From Thiomonas bhubaneswarensis (GTDB taxonomy: Bacteria; Pseudomonadota; Gammaproteobacteria; Burkholderiales; Burkholderiaceae_C), in the NCBI RefSeq assembly GCF_001418255.1, contig NZ_LIPV01000001.1:124001-188000 (forward strand): a stretch of DNA of 64,000 bases, in the 5' to 3' direction. The translations under genes and the position numbers were made by a program. Below are positions 37,033 through 45,871 of this stretch, in pieces. The notes beneath the pieces are model-generated. The model was not told the DNA's origin. It worked only from the letters and a program-made list of their open reading frames with translations, and did no database searches. How positions within the stretch are numbered: position 1 is the stretch's first letter; every line of letters begins with the position of its first letter.

Positions 37033-37048
37033 GCCTGTCGGGCTTGGG
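37033..37048. repeat. 16-bp dispersed repeat, copy 2
   Basis: GCCTGTCGGGCTTGGG, identical to the copy at 19211-19226. It lies between the hemA stop and the hemA terminator. Confidence 0.6.
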
Positions 37049-37072
37049 GCGCGGTTCCCCTTCGATTTTTTG

Positions 37073-37095
37073 ACCCGCGCCATGCGCGGGTTTTT
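37073..37095 (+). terminator. rho-independent terminator after hemA
   Basis: ACCCGCGC-CAT-GCGCGGGT, an 8-bp perfect stem with a 3-nt loop, followed by a run of five T (the first shared with the stem). It lies 20 bases before prfA, so prfA must rely on read-through or a promoter overlapping this region. Confidence 0.85.
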
Positions 37096-37115
37096 CGCGT
37101 TTGTCATTCCTCCCC

Positions 37116-38195
37116 ATGAAGCTAACCCTGCTGGACAAACTGGAACAGTTGCAACGCCGGGCCGGCGAGCTCGATGCCCTGCTGGCGGCGCCAGACTGCA
37201 CCGCTGACATGCAGCGCTATCGCAGCATGACACGAGAACTCGCCGAACTGCAGCCGGTTGTCACTCTGTATGCGCAATATCAAGCCAGGGTTCGCGATCT
37301 GTCTCAGGCGGAGATGCTGCTGAGCGACCCCGACATGAAAGAGCTGGCGCAGCAGGAGGTGCAGGACGCCCGCGCTGCGCTGAACGCATTGGAAGCCGAG
37401 CTTCAGGTCGCTCTGTTGCCACGCGATCCCGACGACAGCCGCAACGTCTTTGTGGAAATCCGCGCCGGAACCGGAGGCGAGGAATCGGCCCTGTTCGCCG
37501 CAGATCTGTTGCGCATGTATGCGCGCTATGCCGAGCGCAAACGCTGGCGCACCGAAGTGATCAGCGAAAGCCCGAGCGACCTCGGCGGGTACAAGGAAGT
37601 CATTCTGCGCATCGAGGGCGAAGGCGCCTACGGCCTGCTCAAGTACGAATCGGGCGGGCACCGGGTGCAACGCGTGCCCAAGACCGAGACGCAGGGCCGT
37701 ATCCACACCAGTGCGGCCACCGTTGCCGTCATGCCCGAGATGGACGAAGCGCAGGCCATTCAGATCAACCCCGCCGACTTGCGCATCGACACCTTCCGCG
37801 CTTCGGGCGCCGGCGGCCAACACATCAACAAGACCGACTCGGCCATCCGCATCACCCACCTGCCCACCGGCCTGGTCGTGGAATGCCAGGACGAACGCTC
37901 GCAACACCGCAACAAGGCACGTGCCCTGTCGGTGCTGGCCGCGCGTCTGGCCGAGCGCGAGCGGCAGGCCCGGCAGGCGCAGGAGGCCGCAAAGCGCAAG
38001 AGTCTGGTCGGCAGCGGCGACCGCTCAGACCGTATTCGCACCTACAACTTTCCACAGGGCCGGGTCAGCGAGCACCGCATCAACCTCACGCTCTACAAGA
38101 TCGACGCCATCCTGGACGGCGATCTCGACGAACTGCTCACCGCCTTGCGCACCGAAGATCAGGCGGCGCAGCTCGCCGCGCTGGGAGAGGGTTGA
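37116..38195 (+). CDS. prfA: peptide chain release factor 1
   Basis: 359 residues. The PxT-like anticodon region and the universal GGQ motif ([14 protein letters not shown]) that triggers peptidyl-tRNA hydrolysis at UAA/UAG are present. The ATG at 37116 ([12 protein letters not shown]) is taken as the start; an upstream TTG is unlikely. prmC, whose product methylates the GGQ glutamine, starts 2 bases after the stop. Confidence 0.97.
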   Translation: MKLTLLDKLEQLQRRAGELDALLAAPDCTADMQRYRSMTRELAELQPVVTLYAQYQARVRDLSQAEMLLSDPDMKELAQQEVQDARAALNALEAELQVALLPRDPDDSRNVFVEIRAGTGGEESALFAADLLRMYARYAERKRWRTEVISESPSDLGGYKEVILRIEGEGAYGLLKYESGGHRVQRVPKTETQGRIHTSAATVAVMPEMDEAQAIQINPADLRIDTFRASGAGGQHINKTDSAIRITHLPTGLVVECQDERSQHRNKARALSVLAARLAERERQARQAQEAAKRKSLVGSGDRSDRIRTYNFPQGRVSEHRINLTLYKIDAILDGDLDELLTALRTEDQAAQLAALGEG

Positions 38196-38196
38196 G

Positions 38197-39087
38197 ATGC
38201 CCTCCCTCGCGGAATGGATGCGAGGTTGCGACCTCGCCCGGCTGGAGGCCCAGGTTCTGGTCGAGACGGTGCAAGGCTGGAGCCGTGCCACCCAGGCGGC
38301 TCACCCCGAACGGGAACTCGACGCGTCCGCGCTCGAACGACTGAACGCGCTCGCCGCCCGGCTTCGCTCGGGCGAACCCCTGGCCTACGTGCTGAGGCAG
38401 CGCGAGTTCTACGGACTGGAATTCGAGGTCACCCCCGACGTGCTCATCCCGCGGCCCGACACGGAGCTTCTGGTCGACCTCGCCCTGCGCCATCTCGACG
38501 ACCTGCCCGAGCCTCGCCATCCCACGGTGCTCGACATGGGCACCGGCAGCGGGGCCATCGCCATTGCCATCGCCCATGCGCGGCCCAAGGCGCGCGTCTG
38601 GGCGCTCGACACCAGCGCCACCGCACTCGCAGTTGCGCGTGCCAACGCGGCGCGGCTGCTCGACCCGCATCGGGAAGGCGGCGCCGTGAATTTCCAGCAG
38701 ACCGACTGGTGGCGCGGGCTGCAGTTGCCGACGGCGTTTGCGTGTTTCGACTGCGTCGTCTCCAATCCGCCTTACATCGCCGCGAACGATCCCCATCTGT
38801 CCGACCTGCGCCATGAGCCGTCTCTGGCGCTGACCGGGCAGCACCCTACTGCCGACGGGTTGAGCGATCTTCGGCAGATCGTGGCAGAAGCCGCCCCCCA
38901 CCTGCGCGAGGACGGCCGCCTGCTGCTCGAGCATGGCTACGACCAGGCCGCCGCCGTGCGCGACCTGCTGATAGCGCACGGCTTTCGCGAGGTCTTCAGC
39001 GCGCGTGATCTGGCAGGCATCGAACGGGTCAGCGGCGGATTTTGCCCACAGCAACGCGCCCATACGATGCCCCCTAAAATGGCCTGA
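38197..39087 (+). CDS. prmC: release factor glutamine methyltransferase
   Basis: 296 residues. The N-terminal helical domain is followed by a SAM-binding domain (LDMGTGSGAIAIAIA) and the NPPY motif (CVVSNPPYIA) of N5-glutamine methyltransferases. It modifies the GGQ glutamine of RF1 and RF2. The start lies 2 bases after the prfA stop, behind GGGAGAGG. Confidence 0.96.
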   Translation: MPSLAEWMRGCDLARLEAQVLVETVQGWSRATQAAHPERELDASALERLNALAARLRSGEPLAYVLRQREFYGLEFEVTPDVLIPRPDTELLVDLALRHLDDLPEPRHPTVLDMGTGSGAIAIAIAHARPKARVWALDTSATALAVARANAARLLDPHREGGAVNFQQTDWWRGLQLPTAFACFDCVVSNPPYIAANDPHLSDLRHEPSLALTGQHPTADGLSDLRQIVAEAAPHLREDGRLLLEHGYDQAAAVRDLLIAHGFREVFSARDLAGIERVSGGFCPQQRAHTMPPKMA

Positions 39088-39111
39088 CCCAAATCAACCG
39101 GATTCACGATC

Positions 39112-39429
39112 ATGTCCAGCGTGCAAGAGCAGATCGATCAAATCGTCAAGAACAACGACGTGGTGCTGTTCATGAAGGGTTCGCCGCAGTTTCCCATGTG
39201 CGGTTTTTCGGGCCGTGCGGTTCAACTGCTCAAGGCCTGCGGCGTCAGCCAGATCAAGGCGGTGGACGTGCTCCAAGACGAAGCCATACGCCAGGGCATC
39301 AAGGAATACGCGAACTGGCCGACCATCCCTCAGCTCTACGTCAAGGGCGAATTCGTCGGCGGCTCGGACATCATGGCCGAAATGGCCCAGAGCGGCGAGC
39401 TCCAGACCCTGCTCTCCGGCCTGAAGTAA
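39112..39429 (+). CDS. grxD: monothiol glutaredoxin
   Basis: 105 residues, the size of Grx4. The CGFS motif is at residues 30-33, with WPTIPQLYVKGEFVGGSDI binding glutathione. Such proteins carry [2Fe-2S] clusters and hand them on. It follows prmC by 24 bases in a run of plus-strand genes. Confidence 0.96.
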   Translation: MSSVQEQIDQIVKNNDVVLFMKGSPQFPMCGFSGRAVQLLKACGVSQIKAVDVLQDEAIRQGIKEYANWPTIPQLYVKGEFVGGSDIMAEMAQSGELQTLLSGLK

Positions 39430-39453
39430 AGCGCAAGGCGTATTCTGGCCCGC

Positions 39454-40053
39454 ATGGCCACACCGCCCGCCGTGACCCGACGCCCGCGACTCATCGTTGC
39501 GCTCACGGGGGCGACGGGCATCGTCTATGGCGTGCGACTGCTGCAGCACCTGCAACGGCTGGGCACGGTGGAAACCCACCTGCTCATCTCGGCGGCTGGC
39601 GTGCTCAACCTCAAGGTGGAGATGGATCTCGATCGTAAAGCGGTCGAGGTGCTGGCCGACGTCGTCCACCCGGTCGGCGACATCGGCGCCGACATTGCCA
39701 GCGGCTCATTCTCGACCCTCGGCATGGTGGTGGCGCCGTGTTCGATGCGGTCGCTGGCCGCCATTGCCCACGGTTTTTGCGACAACCTCATCACCCGCGC
39801 CGCCGACGTTTGCCTGAAGGAGCGCCGCAAGCTGGTGCTGCTGCCGCGTGAGGCGCCGCTCAATCTGGCGCACCTGCGCAACATGACGGCGGTGACGGAA
39901 ATGGGCGGCCTCATTTTTCCGCCGCTTCCCGCGTTCTATCTGCGGCCAAGCAGTATCGAAGCCATGGTCGACGCCAGCCTGGCGCGCGTGCTCGATCATT
40001 TCGGCATCGAACACGACCTGGGCATCGAGTGGGCAGGGGTCAGATCAAATTGA
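39454..40053 (+). CDS. ubiX: flavin prenyltransferase UbiX
   Basis: 199 residues starting with RLIVALTGATGIVYGVRLLQHL, the FMN-binding segment, and containing MVVAPCSMRSLAAIAHG and LVLLPREAPLNLAHLRNM. UbiX makes prenylated FMN, the cofactor of UbiD decarboxylase in ubiquinone synthesis. It follows grxD by 24 bases. Confidence 0.95.
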   Translation: MATPPAVTRRPRLIVALTGATGIVYGVRLLQHLQRLGTVETHLLISAAGVLNLKVEMDLDRKAVEVLADVVHPVGDIGADIASGSFSTLGMVVAPCSMRSLAAIAHGFCDNLITRAADVCLKERRKLVLLPREAPLNLAHLRNMTAVTEMGGLIFPPLPAFYLRPSSIEAMVDASLARVLDHFGIEHDLGIEWAGVRSN

Positions 40054-40089
40054 CGGCGGCGCCAATGCGGCGCAGTTTGCTCAAAGTCA

Positions 40090-40119
40090 TTGTGAGACCC
40101 GGCTCTGGGGGTCTATAAC
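40090..40119 (+). promoter_or_regulatory. candidate promoter of ppk2
   Basis: TTGTGA, an 18-bp spacer and TATAAC (40114-40119) precede the ppk2 ATG by about 25 bases. Four of six and five of six matches to the sigma-70 consensus. Confidence 0.5.
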
Positions 40120-40143
40120 CCGATCATCGATCTGGAGTTCACC

Positions 40144-41319
40144 ATGACCCAAGCCACCACCCCTCGCAAGACCACCGCACGCCCCGTGCGCCGATCCACT
40201 TCCGCCGCCCCCGGGCACCGCGAAGCCAGCCACGACAAGGTCGCCGACGGCGATATTCCCCCGGTGCTGACAACCGAGGGGGTGCAGCGCTATGTCGTCG
40301 ATCAATCGCAGCAGGCCGCCAGACAGGCCGAGCTTGCGGCACTGGACACCGTTCTCAAGACGCCGCCCACGGCGGCGCAGGGCGAACAGGCCATCCAGGC
40401 CATTCTCGAGGGAGACGCGCCCGACGATGCTCAGGCCATGCGCGCCGCGCTGGGTCTGGGCGGCGCCGCGCCCGTGCCTCGCCACACCAGCAATGAACTG
40501 GCCGAAGACTGGCGCAAGGGCGGCTATCCCTACAAATACAAGATGCTGCGGCGCGATTACGAACGCGAAAAGTTCGTGCTGCAGACCGAGCTGCTCAAAC
40601 TCCAGGCCTGGGTGAAGGAGAGCCGACAGCGCGTGATCATCCTGTTTGAGGGGCGCGACGCCGCAGGCAAGGGCGGCACGATCAAACGGGTGATGGAACA
40701 CCTCAATCCTCGCGGCGCTCGCGTGGTGGCGCTGGAGAAACCCAGCGACGTCGAACGCGGGCAGTGGTATTTCCAGCGCTATGTGCAGCACCTTCCCACG
40801 GCGGGCGAGATCGTGCTGTTCGACCGCTCCTGGTACAACCGCGCCGGGGTCGAGCGGGTCATGGGCTTCTGCACCGATGCCGAGTACCGCGAATTTCTGC
40901 GCCAGGCGCCGGAATTCGAGCGCAATCTGGTGCGCAGTGGCATTCACCTCATCAAATTCTGGTTCTCGGTCAGCCAAGACGAGCAGCGACGCCGCTTCAA
41001 GGAGCGGCAGGTGCACCCGCTCAAGCAGTGGAAGCTGTCGCCCATCGACATGGCCTCGCTCGACAAGTGGGACGACTACACCCGCGCCAAGGAGGCCATG
41101 TTCTTCCACACCGACACGGCCGATTCACCGTGGACGGTGGTCAAGTCCAACGACAAGAAGCGCGCGCGGCTCAACGCCATGCGCTATGTGCTGCATTCAC
41201 TGCCCTACACCGGCAAGGATGCCGATCGCATCGGCGAAGTGGACAACCTCATCGTGGGACGCGCCAACTTCATCCACGAGCGCGGCGAGCACGATCTGAG
41301 CAAGGGCGAGTACGGTTGA
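40144..41319 (+). CDS. ppk2: polyphosphate kinase 2 family protein
   Basis: 391 residues. A low-complexity N-terminal extension of about 120 residues precedes the PPK2 core: Walker A FEGRDAAGKGGT near residue 170, the DRSWYNRAG Walker B/lid region and the KQWKLSPIDMASLDKWDDYT segment. PPK2 enzymes transfer phosphate between polyphosphate and nucleotides; the direction and whether NDP or NMP is preferred cannot be told here. It ends 22 bases before the convergent HIT gene. Confidence 0.93.
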   Translation: MTQATTPRKTTARPVRRSTSAAPGHREASHDKVADGDIPPVLTTEGVQRYVVDQSQQAARQAELAALDTVLKTPPTAAQGEQAIQAILEGDAPDDAQAMRAALGLGGAAPVPRHTSNELAEDWRKGGYPYKYKMLRRDYEREKFVLQTELLKLQAWVKESRQRVIILFEGRDAAGKGGTIKRVMEHLNPRGARVVALEKPSDVERGQWYFQRYVQHLPTAGEIVLFDRSWYNRAGVERVMGFCTDAEYREFLRQAPEFERNLVRSGIHLIKFWFSVSQDEQRRRFKERQVHPLKQWKLSPIDMASLDKWDDYTRAKEAMFFHTDTADSPWTVVKSNDKKRARLNAMRYVLHSLPYTGKDADRIGEVDNLIVGRANFIHERGEHDLSKGEYG

Positions 41320-41341
41320 GTCCCAGCTGGGTCGGGCGACC

Positions 41342-41788
41342 CTATGCGTCCCCGAAACGGGCCGCACAGGCCTGCTGCATGGCACTGTCGACCTCGGACA
41401 GCTGCGCCCGGATGGCGATCAATCGGGCCTCGTCGGCCGGGCGCGGCGGCGCAGACCAGGCCGATTGCGGCCAAAACGCATCCCAGCCCCAGCGCGCGAT
41501 GACGTGCCAGTGCAGATGCGGCACGACATTGCCCAGGCTGGCGAGGTTGATCTTGTCCGGCTGCAAGGTGGCGCGCAGCGTCTGCTCCGCCAGCGCCACC
41601 GCGTCCATGCAGCTCAGACGGTCGAGGGCGCTCAAGTCGCTGAACTCGGCCACGTGAGCATTCCACACCACCCGGTAAAACGCGGGCAGCAGAGGCTCTG
41701 CAGCTCGAATCAGACGAAAGGCGGGGCCGCGCCAGACGACATGCTCGCCTTCGTTTCGACACAAGGGACAGGAAGTCTGACTGAACAT
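41342..41788 (-). CDS. HIT family protein
   Basis: 148 residues with the histidine-triad motif HLHWHVIARW near residues 91-100 and an N-terminal CPLC pair. HIT proteins hydrolyse dinucleotides or nucleotide conjugates. The N-terminal CPLC and the C-terminal extension match the HIT subgroup common in Burkholderiales. It lies 4 bases after the anti-sigma gene and may be part of that operon. Confidence 0.88.
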   Translation of the reverse strand: MFSQTSCPLCRNEGEHVVWRGPAFRLIRAAEPLLPAFYRVVWNAHVAEFSDLSALDRLSCMDAVALAEQTLRATLQPDKINLASLGNVVPHLHWHVIARWGWDAFWPQSAWSAPPRPADEARLIAIRAQLSEVDSAMQQACAARFGDA

Positions 41789-41792
41789 AACC

Positions 41793-42530
41793 TCAAGCCC
41801 GCTGCGCCGCGCCGACCATGATCACCGGCCCGGTGGGCAAGCCGGTCGGAGATCCGCCCGGCGGTTCCACGCTGACGGCAAACGCCTTGGCCTGCGACAG
41901 ATGCGCTTGCGCGGCTTCGGGCAGGGGGTAGCGCGTCTGCCCCTGAGCCACGACACCCAGTGAAATCGGGGCGCCTACGGTGGGCAGCAACCAGAGCTGG
42001 TAGCTCTTGCCCGGCGGCGGCGTCATGGCGCCGACGGCCGTCAAGGTCACCGCCCCATTCTGGACGGTGACCACGGCGGCCTGGCCGCCCGCACCATGCA
42101 TCAGGGCGGCCATCTGCACAGGCGCCACGGCACGGCTGCCCTGGTTCGGGTTCTGCACCAGCATGACGACCGAGAACGCCACCGCGGCCACGGCCACGCC
42201 ACCGAGCCACAAGGACAGCCGCTTCCAGGCACGCACGCCCCAGCCAGTCGATACGCTGGTCATCGACGGCTGCAACGTCTCCTCGACCGATTGGATGCGC
42301 GCCGCGATGCCCTGCCAGACCGCATCGGAGGGAACGCCCAGTTGTTGCGGCGCCAACAAGGCGGCGTCGAGCCGTTCGCGCCAGTCGCGCACCGCCTGGG
42401 CGAAGGCGGGGCTCTGCTCCAGTAGAAGCTGAGCCCGACGCTGCGCTGCCGGGCCTAGCCCCCCGGTGAGCCAATCGGCCGCCAGACGCTGCAGGAGATC
42501 CGGGTCGAGATAACGCTTGGGCAGACTCAT
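41793..42530 (-). CDS. anti-sigma factor, RskA-like
   Basis: 245 residues: a cytoplasmic N-terminal part of about 105 residues (no HxxxCxxC zinc motif), one transmembrane helix (about 108-127) and a periplasmic RskA-type domain (YQLWLLPTVGAPISLG, FAVSVEPPGGSPTGLPTGPV). It should hold the ECF sigma factor at the membrane until released. The ATG overlaps the sigma stop by 4 bases (ATGA). Confidence 0.92.
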   Translation of the reverse strand: MSLPKRYLDPDLLQRLAADWLTGGLGPAAQRRAQLLLEQSPAFAQAVRDWRERLDAALLAPQQLGVPSDAVWQGIAARIQSVEETLQPSMTSVSTGWGVRAWKRLSLWLGGVAVAAVAFSVVMLVQNPNQGSRAVAPVQMAALMHGAGGQAAVVTVQNGAVTLTAVGAMTPPPGKSYQLWLLPTVGAPISLGVVAQGQTRYPLPEAAQAHLSQAKAFAVSVEPPGGSPTGLPTGPVIMVGAAQRA

Positions 42531-43090
42531 CGCGCGCCCTCCCCCAGACAATCGCGGAGAAACTGCACCGCACGCCGGATCAAGGTCTTCACGGTTCCCA
42601 GAGGCATGGCGCGCTCGCGCGCGACCTCGGCGTGCGACTGGCCCAGCACATAAGCTGCCGCAAGCAGATCTCGCTGGCGCGGCTGCAACTGACCGAGGCA
42701 ATCCTCCATCTGCCGACCGTGCAGACCCGCTTCGAGCAGATGTTCGGGCGTGCGGTAATCGGGAATTTCAGGCAGTTCGTTTTCGTCATCGCCCTGCATG
42801 GGCACGACATACTGCGCCTCACGCTTGCTGGCGCGTAGGCGGTCGAGGCAGGTGTTGCGCACCAGGGCGGACAGCCAGGCCTCGGGACTGCCCAGCGACG
42901 GCCGGTAGCTCCCGGCCTGGTGCCAGACCTTCACATACGCATCTTGCATGGCCTCTTCCGCTGCCGGGCGGTCACGCAACAGCCGCAGGCAGATGGCCCA
43001 CGCCCGGTGTTGGGTGGCCGCGTACAACTGGCCGAACGCATCGCGGTCAGCCAGGGCGGTATAGGCCAGGAGGGATTGGAGATCGGGCAT
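42527..43090 (-). CDS. ECF RNA polymerase sigma factor
   Basis: 187 residues from ATG at 43090 (MPDLQSLLAYTALADRDAF). Region 2 contains RDRPAAEEAMQDAYVKVWHQAGSY; region 4 contains LQPRQRDLLAAAYVLGQSHAEVARERAMPLGTVKTLIRRAVQFLRDCL. The pattern is of SigK-like ECF factors that work with RskA-type anti-sigmas. It is translationally coupled to its anti-sigma. No strong Shine-Dalgarno was seen at the chosen start. Confidence 0.92.
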   Translation of the reverse strand: MPDLQSLLAYTALADRDAFGQLYAATQHRAWAICLRLLRDRPAAEEAMQDAYVKVWHQAGSYRPSLGSPEAWLSALVRNTCLDRLRASKREAQYVVPMQGDDENELPEIPDYRTPEHLLEAGLHGRQMEDCLGQLQPRQRDLLAAAYVLGQSHAEVARERAMPLGTVKTLIRRAVQFLRDCLGEGAR

Positions 43091-43214
43091 GGGCCATGCA
43101 GGTCGGCATCGTCCGCTTGTGCTGCGCAGGCCAACCAAGACCCTTGCCAGCGCGGGCGGGTTCGTCATGCATCTTAACGACATCACGCCCCCGCCGCCGT
43201 GGAGACCCGAGGCG

Positions 43215-43829
43215 TCAAGCGATAAAAGCCGCGGGCACCGGATCCTTGCCCAGGGCACCTAGCAGAACGGCCCAGTGCATGGTTTCGTCGCCCATGATGC
43301 TGGCGGCCGCCTTGGCCAGATCCTTGTTATGGAACTGCGGCACCGCGCCGAGATAGGCGCTGGCCGCGCCCTTTTCGAGCCCGGCCGCGAACTCCAGCAC
43401 ATCGGCCTGGGTTTTCAGCGACGCCACTGGAAAACCGTATTCGGAGGGTTTCTTGGCCATGACCGGCGTGCCGCCGAGCTTGCCGATGGTCGATGAGAGC
43501 ACCTCGGCGTGGGCCTTGTGCTGGCTCTGAAACTTCACGGCCACATCGAGCACCGGCTTTTGCAGCAGCCCCGACTCGGCGCCCACCTGGTAGGCGGCGA
43601 TGGCCTGGTATTCCAGTCCCAGCGCGGTGTTGAGAATGGCGATGTCCTGGGCCGTCGAGGTGGACGGCGTGCCGGCCCAACTGGCCACCGGCGCCAGCGC
43701 GCTGGAGGCCGCCAGGCCCGCAGCGAACAGGCCGCCGACGCGGAAGAACTGACGACGACCGGCGCCTGGCGCCTGGGCATCCTGAGCCGTCATGGCGACG
43801 GGCTGTGCGGTGTCTTGCTTGCCTTGCAT
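43215..43829 (-). CDS. Tat-exported ferritin-like domain protein
   Basis: 204 residues. Arg25-Arg26-Gln-Phe-Phe followed by a hydrophobic stretch ending SWA is a twin-arginine signal, so the protein should be folded before export to the periplasm. The mature part is a four-helix ferritin-like domain with conserved Glu, and His in HKAHAEVL and GDETMHWAVLLG. The metal and the reaction are unknown. The ATG at 43829 follows AGGAGG. It lies upstream of the ECF sigma/anti-sigma genes on the same strand, so it may be a target or partner of that stress response. Confidence 0.85.
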   Translation of the reverse strand: MQGKQDTAQPVAMTAQDAQAPGAGRRQFFRVGGLFAAGLAASSALAPVASWAGTPSTSTAQDIAILNTALGLEYQAIAAYQVGAESGLLQKPVLDVAVKFQSQHKAHAEVLSSTIGKLGGTPVMAKKPSEYGFPVASLKTQADVLEFAAGLEKGAASAYLGAVPQFHNKDLAKAAASIMGDETMHWAVLLGALGKDPVPAAFIA

Positions 43830-43861
43830 GATGAAACCTCCTGGAAAGGAAAAGGTTGAAC

Positions 43862-43895
43862 CCGGTCACAGCGCCACAGCGGCGTCTGTGACCGG
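43862..43895. promoter_or_regulatory. long inverted repeat upstream of the ferritin-like gene
   Basis: CCGGTCACAG and CTGTGACCGG, 10-bp perfect arms 14 bases apart, with an inner CGCC/GGCG pair, giving a stem of about 14 bp. It lies 33 bases upstream of the ferritin-like gene in the divergent space shared with the octaheme cytochrome. It could be an operator or an RNA leader hairpin; there is no T tract. Confidence 0.55.
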
Positions 43896-44077
43896 AACTA
43901 CGCGCCCGGGCGCAAAACGGATTCAACGCGCCGCCTGCATTTATTCCAGATCAAAAGATTGCAATTCCGGCATATCAGATTTCGCTGTTTTTGCGTCTTG
44001 TCACATTTGCAACGACCTGTATCGGTGACGATTCGCACCTCGATCGATTCGTCTCAACACCGTCTGGAGCGTCCGTC

Positions 44078-45823
44078 ATGCCGTTGTCTTCCCGCTTTGC
44101 GCCCTCCGGCCGCCGTGGCCACTGGCTTCGTCTGGTGCTCGCCTGCGCGACGGCATTCGGCGCCCCGCTCGCCTGGGCTAGTCCCTCGTCTGCACCGCAG
44201 TCGGCCATCGCCGAAGTGGACATTCACTCGCCCTACCGCGTGGTGCCCAAGATGCCTACGGGCTCGAAAGCCACGGCGGATCACAGCAAATTCAAGGAGC
44301 TGCAAGGGCCCTTCAAGAGCGGCCCCGAAGTCACCGCCGCCTGTCTGAGCTGCCACACCGAGGCGGCCAAGCAGATCAAGGGCACGATCCACTGGAAGTG
44401 GGAAGAGGTCGAACAGGACTCCAAGCGCATCGTCGGCAAGAACAAGGTGATGAACAACTTCTGCGTCTCCACGCCGAGCAACCAGCAGTTCTGTACCGGT
44501 TGCCACGTCGGCTACGGCGACGCCAAGAGCGGTGAGTTCGTCGCCTTCAGCAAGCGCCCGGACACCGATGTCGACTGCCTGGTCTGCCACGACCAGACCG
44601 GCAAGTACAAGAAAGCCCCGTATCAGTCGGGCAACCCGGCAACGACCCGCATCGAAATGCCACCGGGTTCGGGCAAGTTCATCGAGCCGATCGACCTGGC
44701 CGTGATCGCCCAGCATGTGGGCGAACCTTCGCGAGCCAACTGCGGCACCTGCCACTTCAACGGCGGCGGGGGCGATGGCGTGAAGCATGGCGACCTCGAC
44801 AGCTCGCTGAAAAACCCGCCCAAGTCGGTGGACGTGCACATGGCCAGCGATGGCCTCAACTTCCAGTGCCAGACCTGCCACGCCACCGGCGGCCACGAGG
44901 TCAGCGGCAGCCACTACAAGCTCGATGCCAAGCACCAAGGCGGTCAGTATGTGCGCGGCAGCCAGCACAACATGGGCAGCGCGGCAAGCTGCCAGTCCTG
45001 CCATGGCGACACCCCGCACAAGGGCTCGCTGGCGCAGGACCTGAACATGCACACCCGCAACATCGCCTGCCAGACCTGCCACATTCCCGAGTTCGCCCGC
45101 GGCGGCGTGCCCACCAAGATGGAATGGGACTATTCCAAGGCCGGCCAGCGCGGCCCCGATGGCAAGCCGCTGGTCATCAAGGACGAGCACGGCCATCCCA
45201 CCTACCTCGGCATCAAGGGCCAGTTCAAGCTCGGTGAAAACGTCGTTCCCGACTACACCTGGTTCAACGGCGCGGTGAAGTGGATGAACATCGGCGAGAA
45301 CGCGGTGCCGAACAAGGACGGCGTCGTTGCCATCAACCAGTACGGCGGCAGCCCCACCGACGGCAAGTCGCGCATTTGGCCGGTCAAGACCATGAAGGGC
45401 ACCCAGCCCTACGACCCGGAAATGCACCGTCTGCTGGCCATTCACAACGCGGGCTTCGACGACGCCGCTTACTGGCACACCATGGATTGGCAAAAATCCA
45501 TCGCCGCGGGCATGAAGGAAGCAGGGCTGGAATGGTCAGGCAAGTACACCTTCGTCAAGACCACGACCACCTGGCCGATCACCCATATGGTCGCGCCCAA
45601 AGACAAGGCGCTGAACTGCGCGCAATGCCACACCAACAACGGGCGGCTGGAGAAGATCGACGGCATCTACATCCCCGGGCGCAGCAAGGACCACCAGACC
45701 TGGATCGAAACCATCGGCCTGGGCATCGCCGGGCTGAGTCTAGCCGGGGTGCTGGCGCACGGCGGCATCCGCAGTTTCCTATGGCTGCGCCGCCGCAACA
45801 AGCCCGGCAGCAAATCCCACTGA
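44078..45823 (+). CDS. octaheme c-type cytochrome, tetrathionate reductase family, membrane-anchored
   Basis: 581 residues from ATG at 44078 behind GGAG. A signal peptide (about 1-34, ending AWA) sends it to the periplasm. Eight CxxCH heme motifs start at Cys89, 139, 167, 222, 264, 305, 331 and 514, the count and spacing of the octaheme tetrathionate reductase family. A C-terminal transmembrane helix (about 545-562) followed by RRRNK anchors it, unlike the soluble Shewanella enzyme. The true substrate may be tetrathionate, nitrite, hydroxylamine or another nitrogen or sulfur compound. The next gene is a cytochrome b that could link it to the quinone pool. Confidence 0.9.
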   Translation: MPLSSRFAPSGRRGHWLRLVLACATAFGAPLAWASPSSAPQSAIAEVDIHSPYRVVPKMPTGSKATADHSKFKELQGPFKSGPEVTAACLSCHTEAAKQIKGTIHWKWEEVEQDSKRIVGKNKVMNNFCVSTPSNQQFCTGCHVGYGDAKSGEFVAFSKRPDTDVDCLVCHDQTGKYKKAPYQSGNPATTRIEMPPGSGKFIEPIDLAVIAQHVGEPSRANCGTCHFNGGGGDGVKHGDLDSSLKNPPKSVDVHMASDGLNFQCQTCHATGGHEVSGSHYKLDAKHQGGQYVRGSQHNMGSAASCQSCHGDTPHKGSLAQDLNMHTRNIACQTCHIPEFARGGVPTKMEWDYSKAGQRGPDGKPLVIKDEHGHPTYLGIKGQFKLGENVVPDYTWFNGAVKWMNIGENAVPNKDGVVAINQYGGSPTDGKSRIWPVKTMKGTQPYDPEMHRLLAIHNAGFDDAAYWHTMDWQKSIAAGMKEAGLEWSGKYTFVKTTTTWPITHMVAPKDKALNCAQCHTNNGRLEKIDGIYIPGRSKDHQTWIETIGLGIAGLSLAGVLAHGGIRSFLWLRRRNKPGSKSH

Positions 45824-45871
45824 TCCGCAGCACGGTCAGCCATCCGACACCGTCTCAGCGAGGAATCCATC

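Noticed and set aside
43941-43954. TTATT-CCAG-ATCAA upstream of the octaheme cytochrome as an FNR box
   Set aside because: Only one half-site is good (ATCAA); the other matches 3 of 5 and no -10 lies at the right distance.
44078-45823. A CxxCK catalytic heme motif in the octaheme protein, as in NrfA
   Set aside because: All eight motifs are CxxCH; any Lys ligand would have to come from outside the motif.
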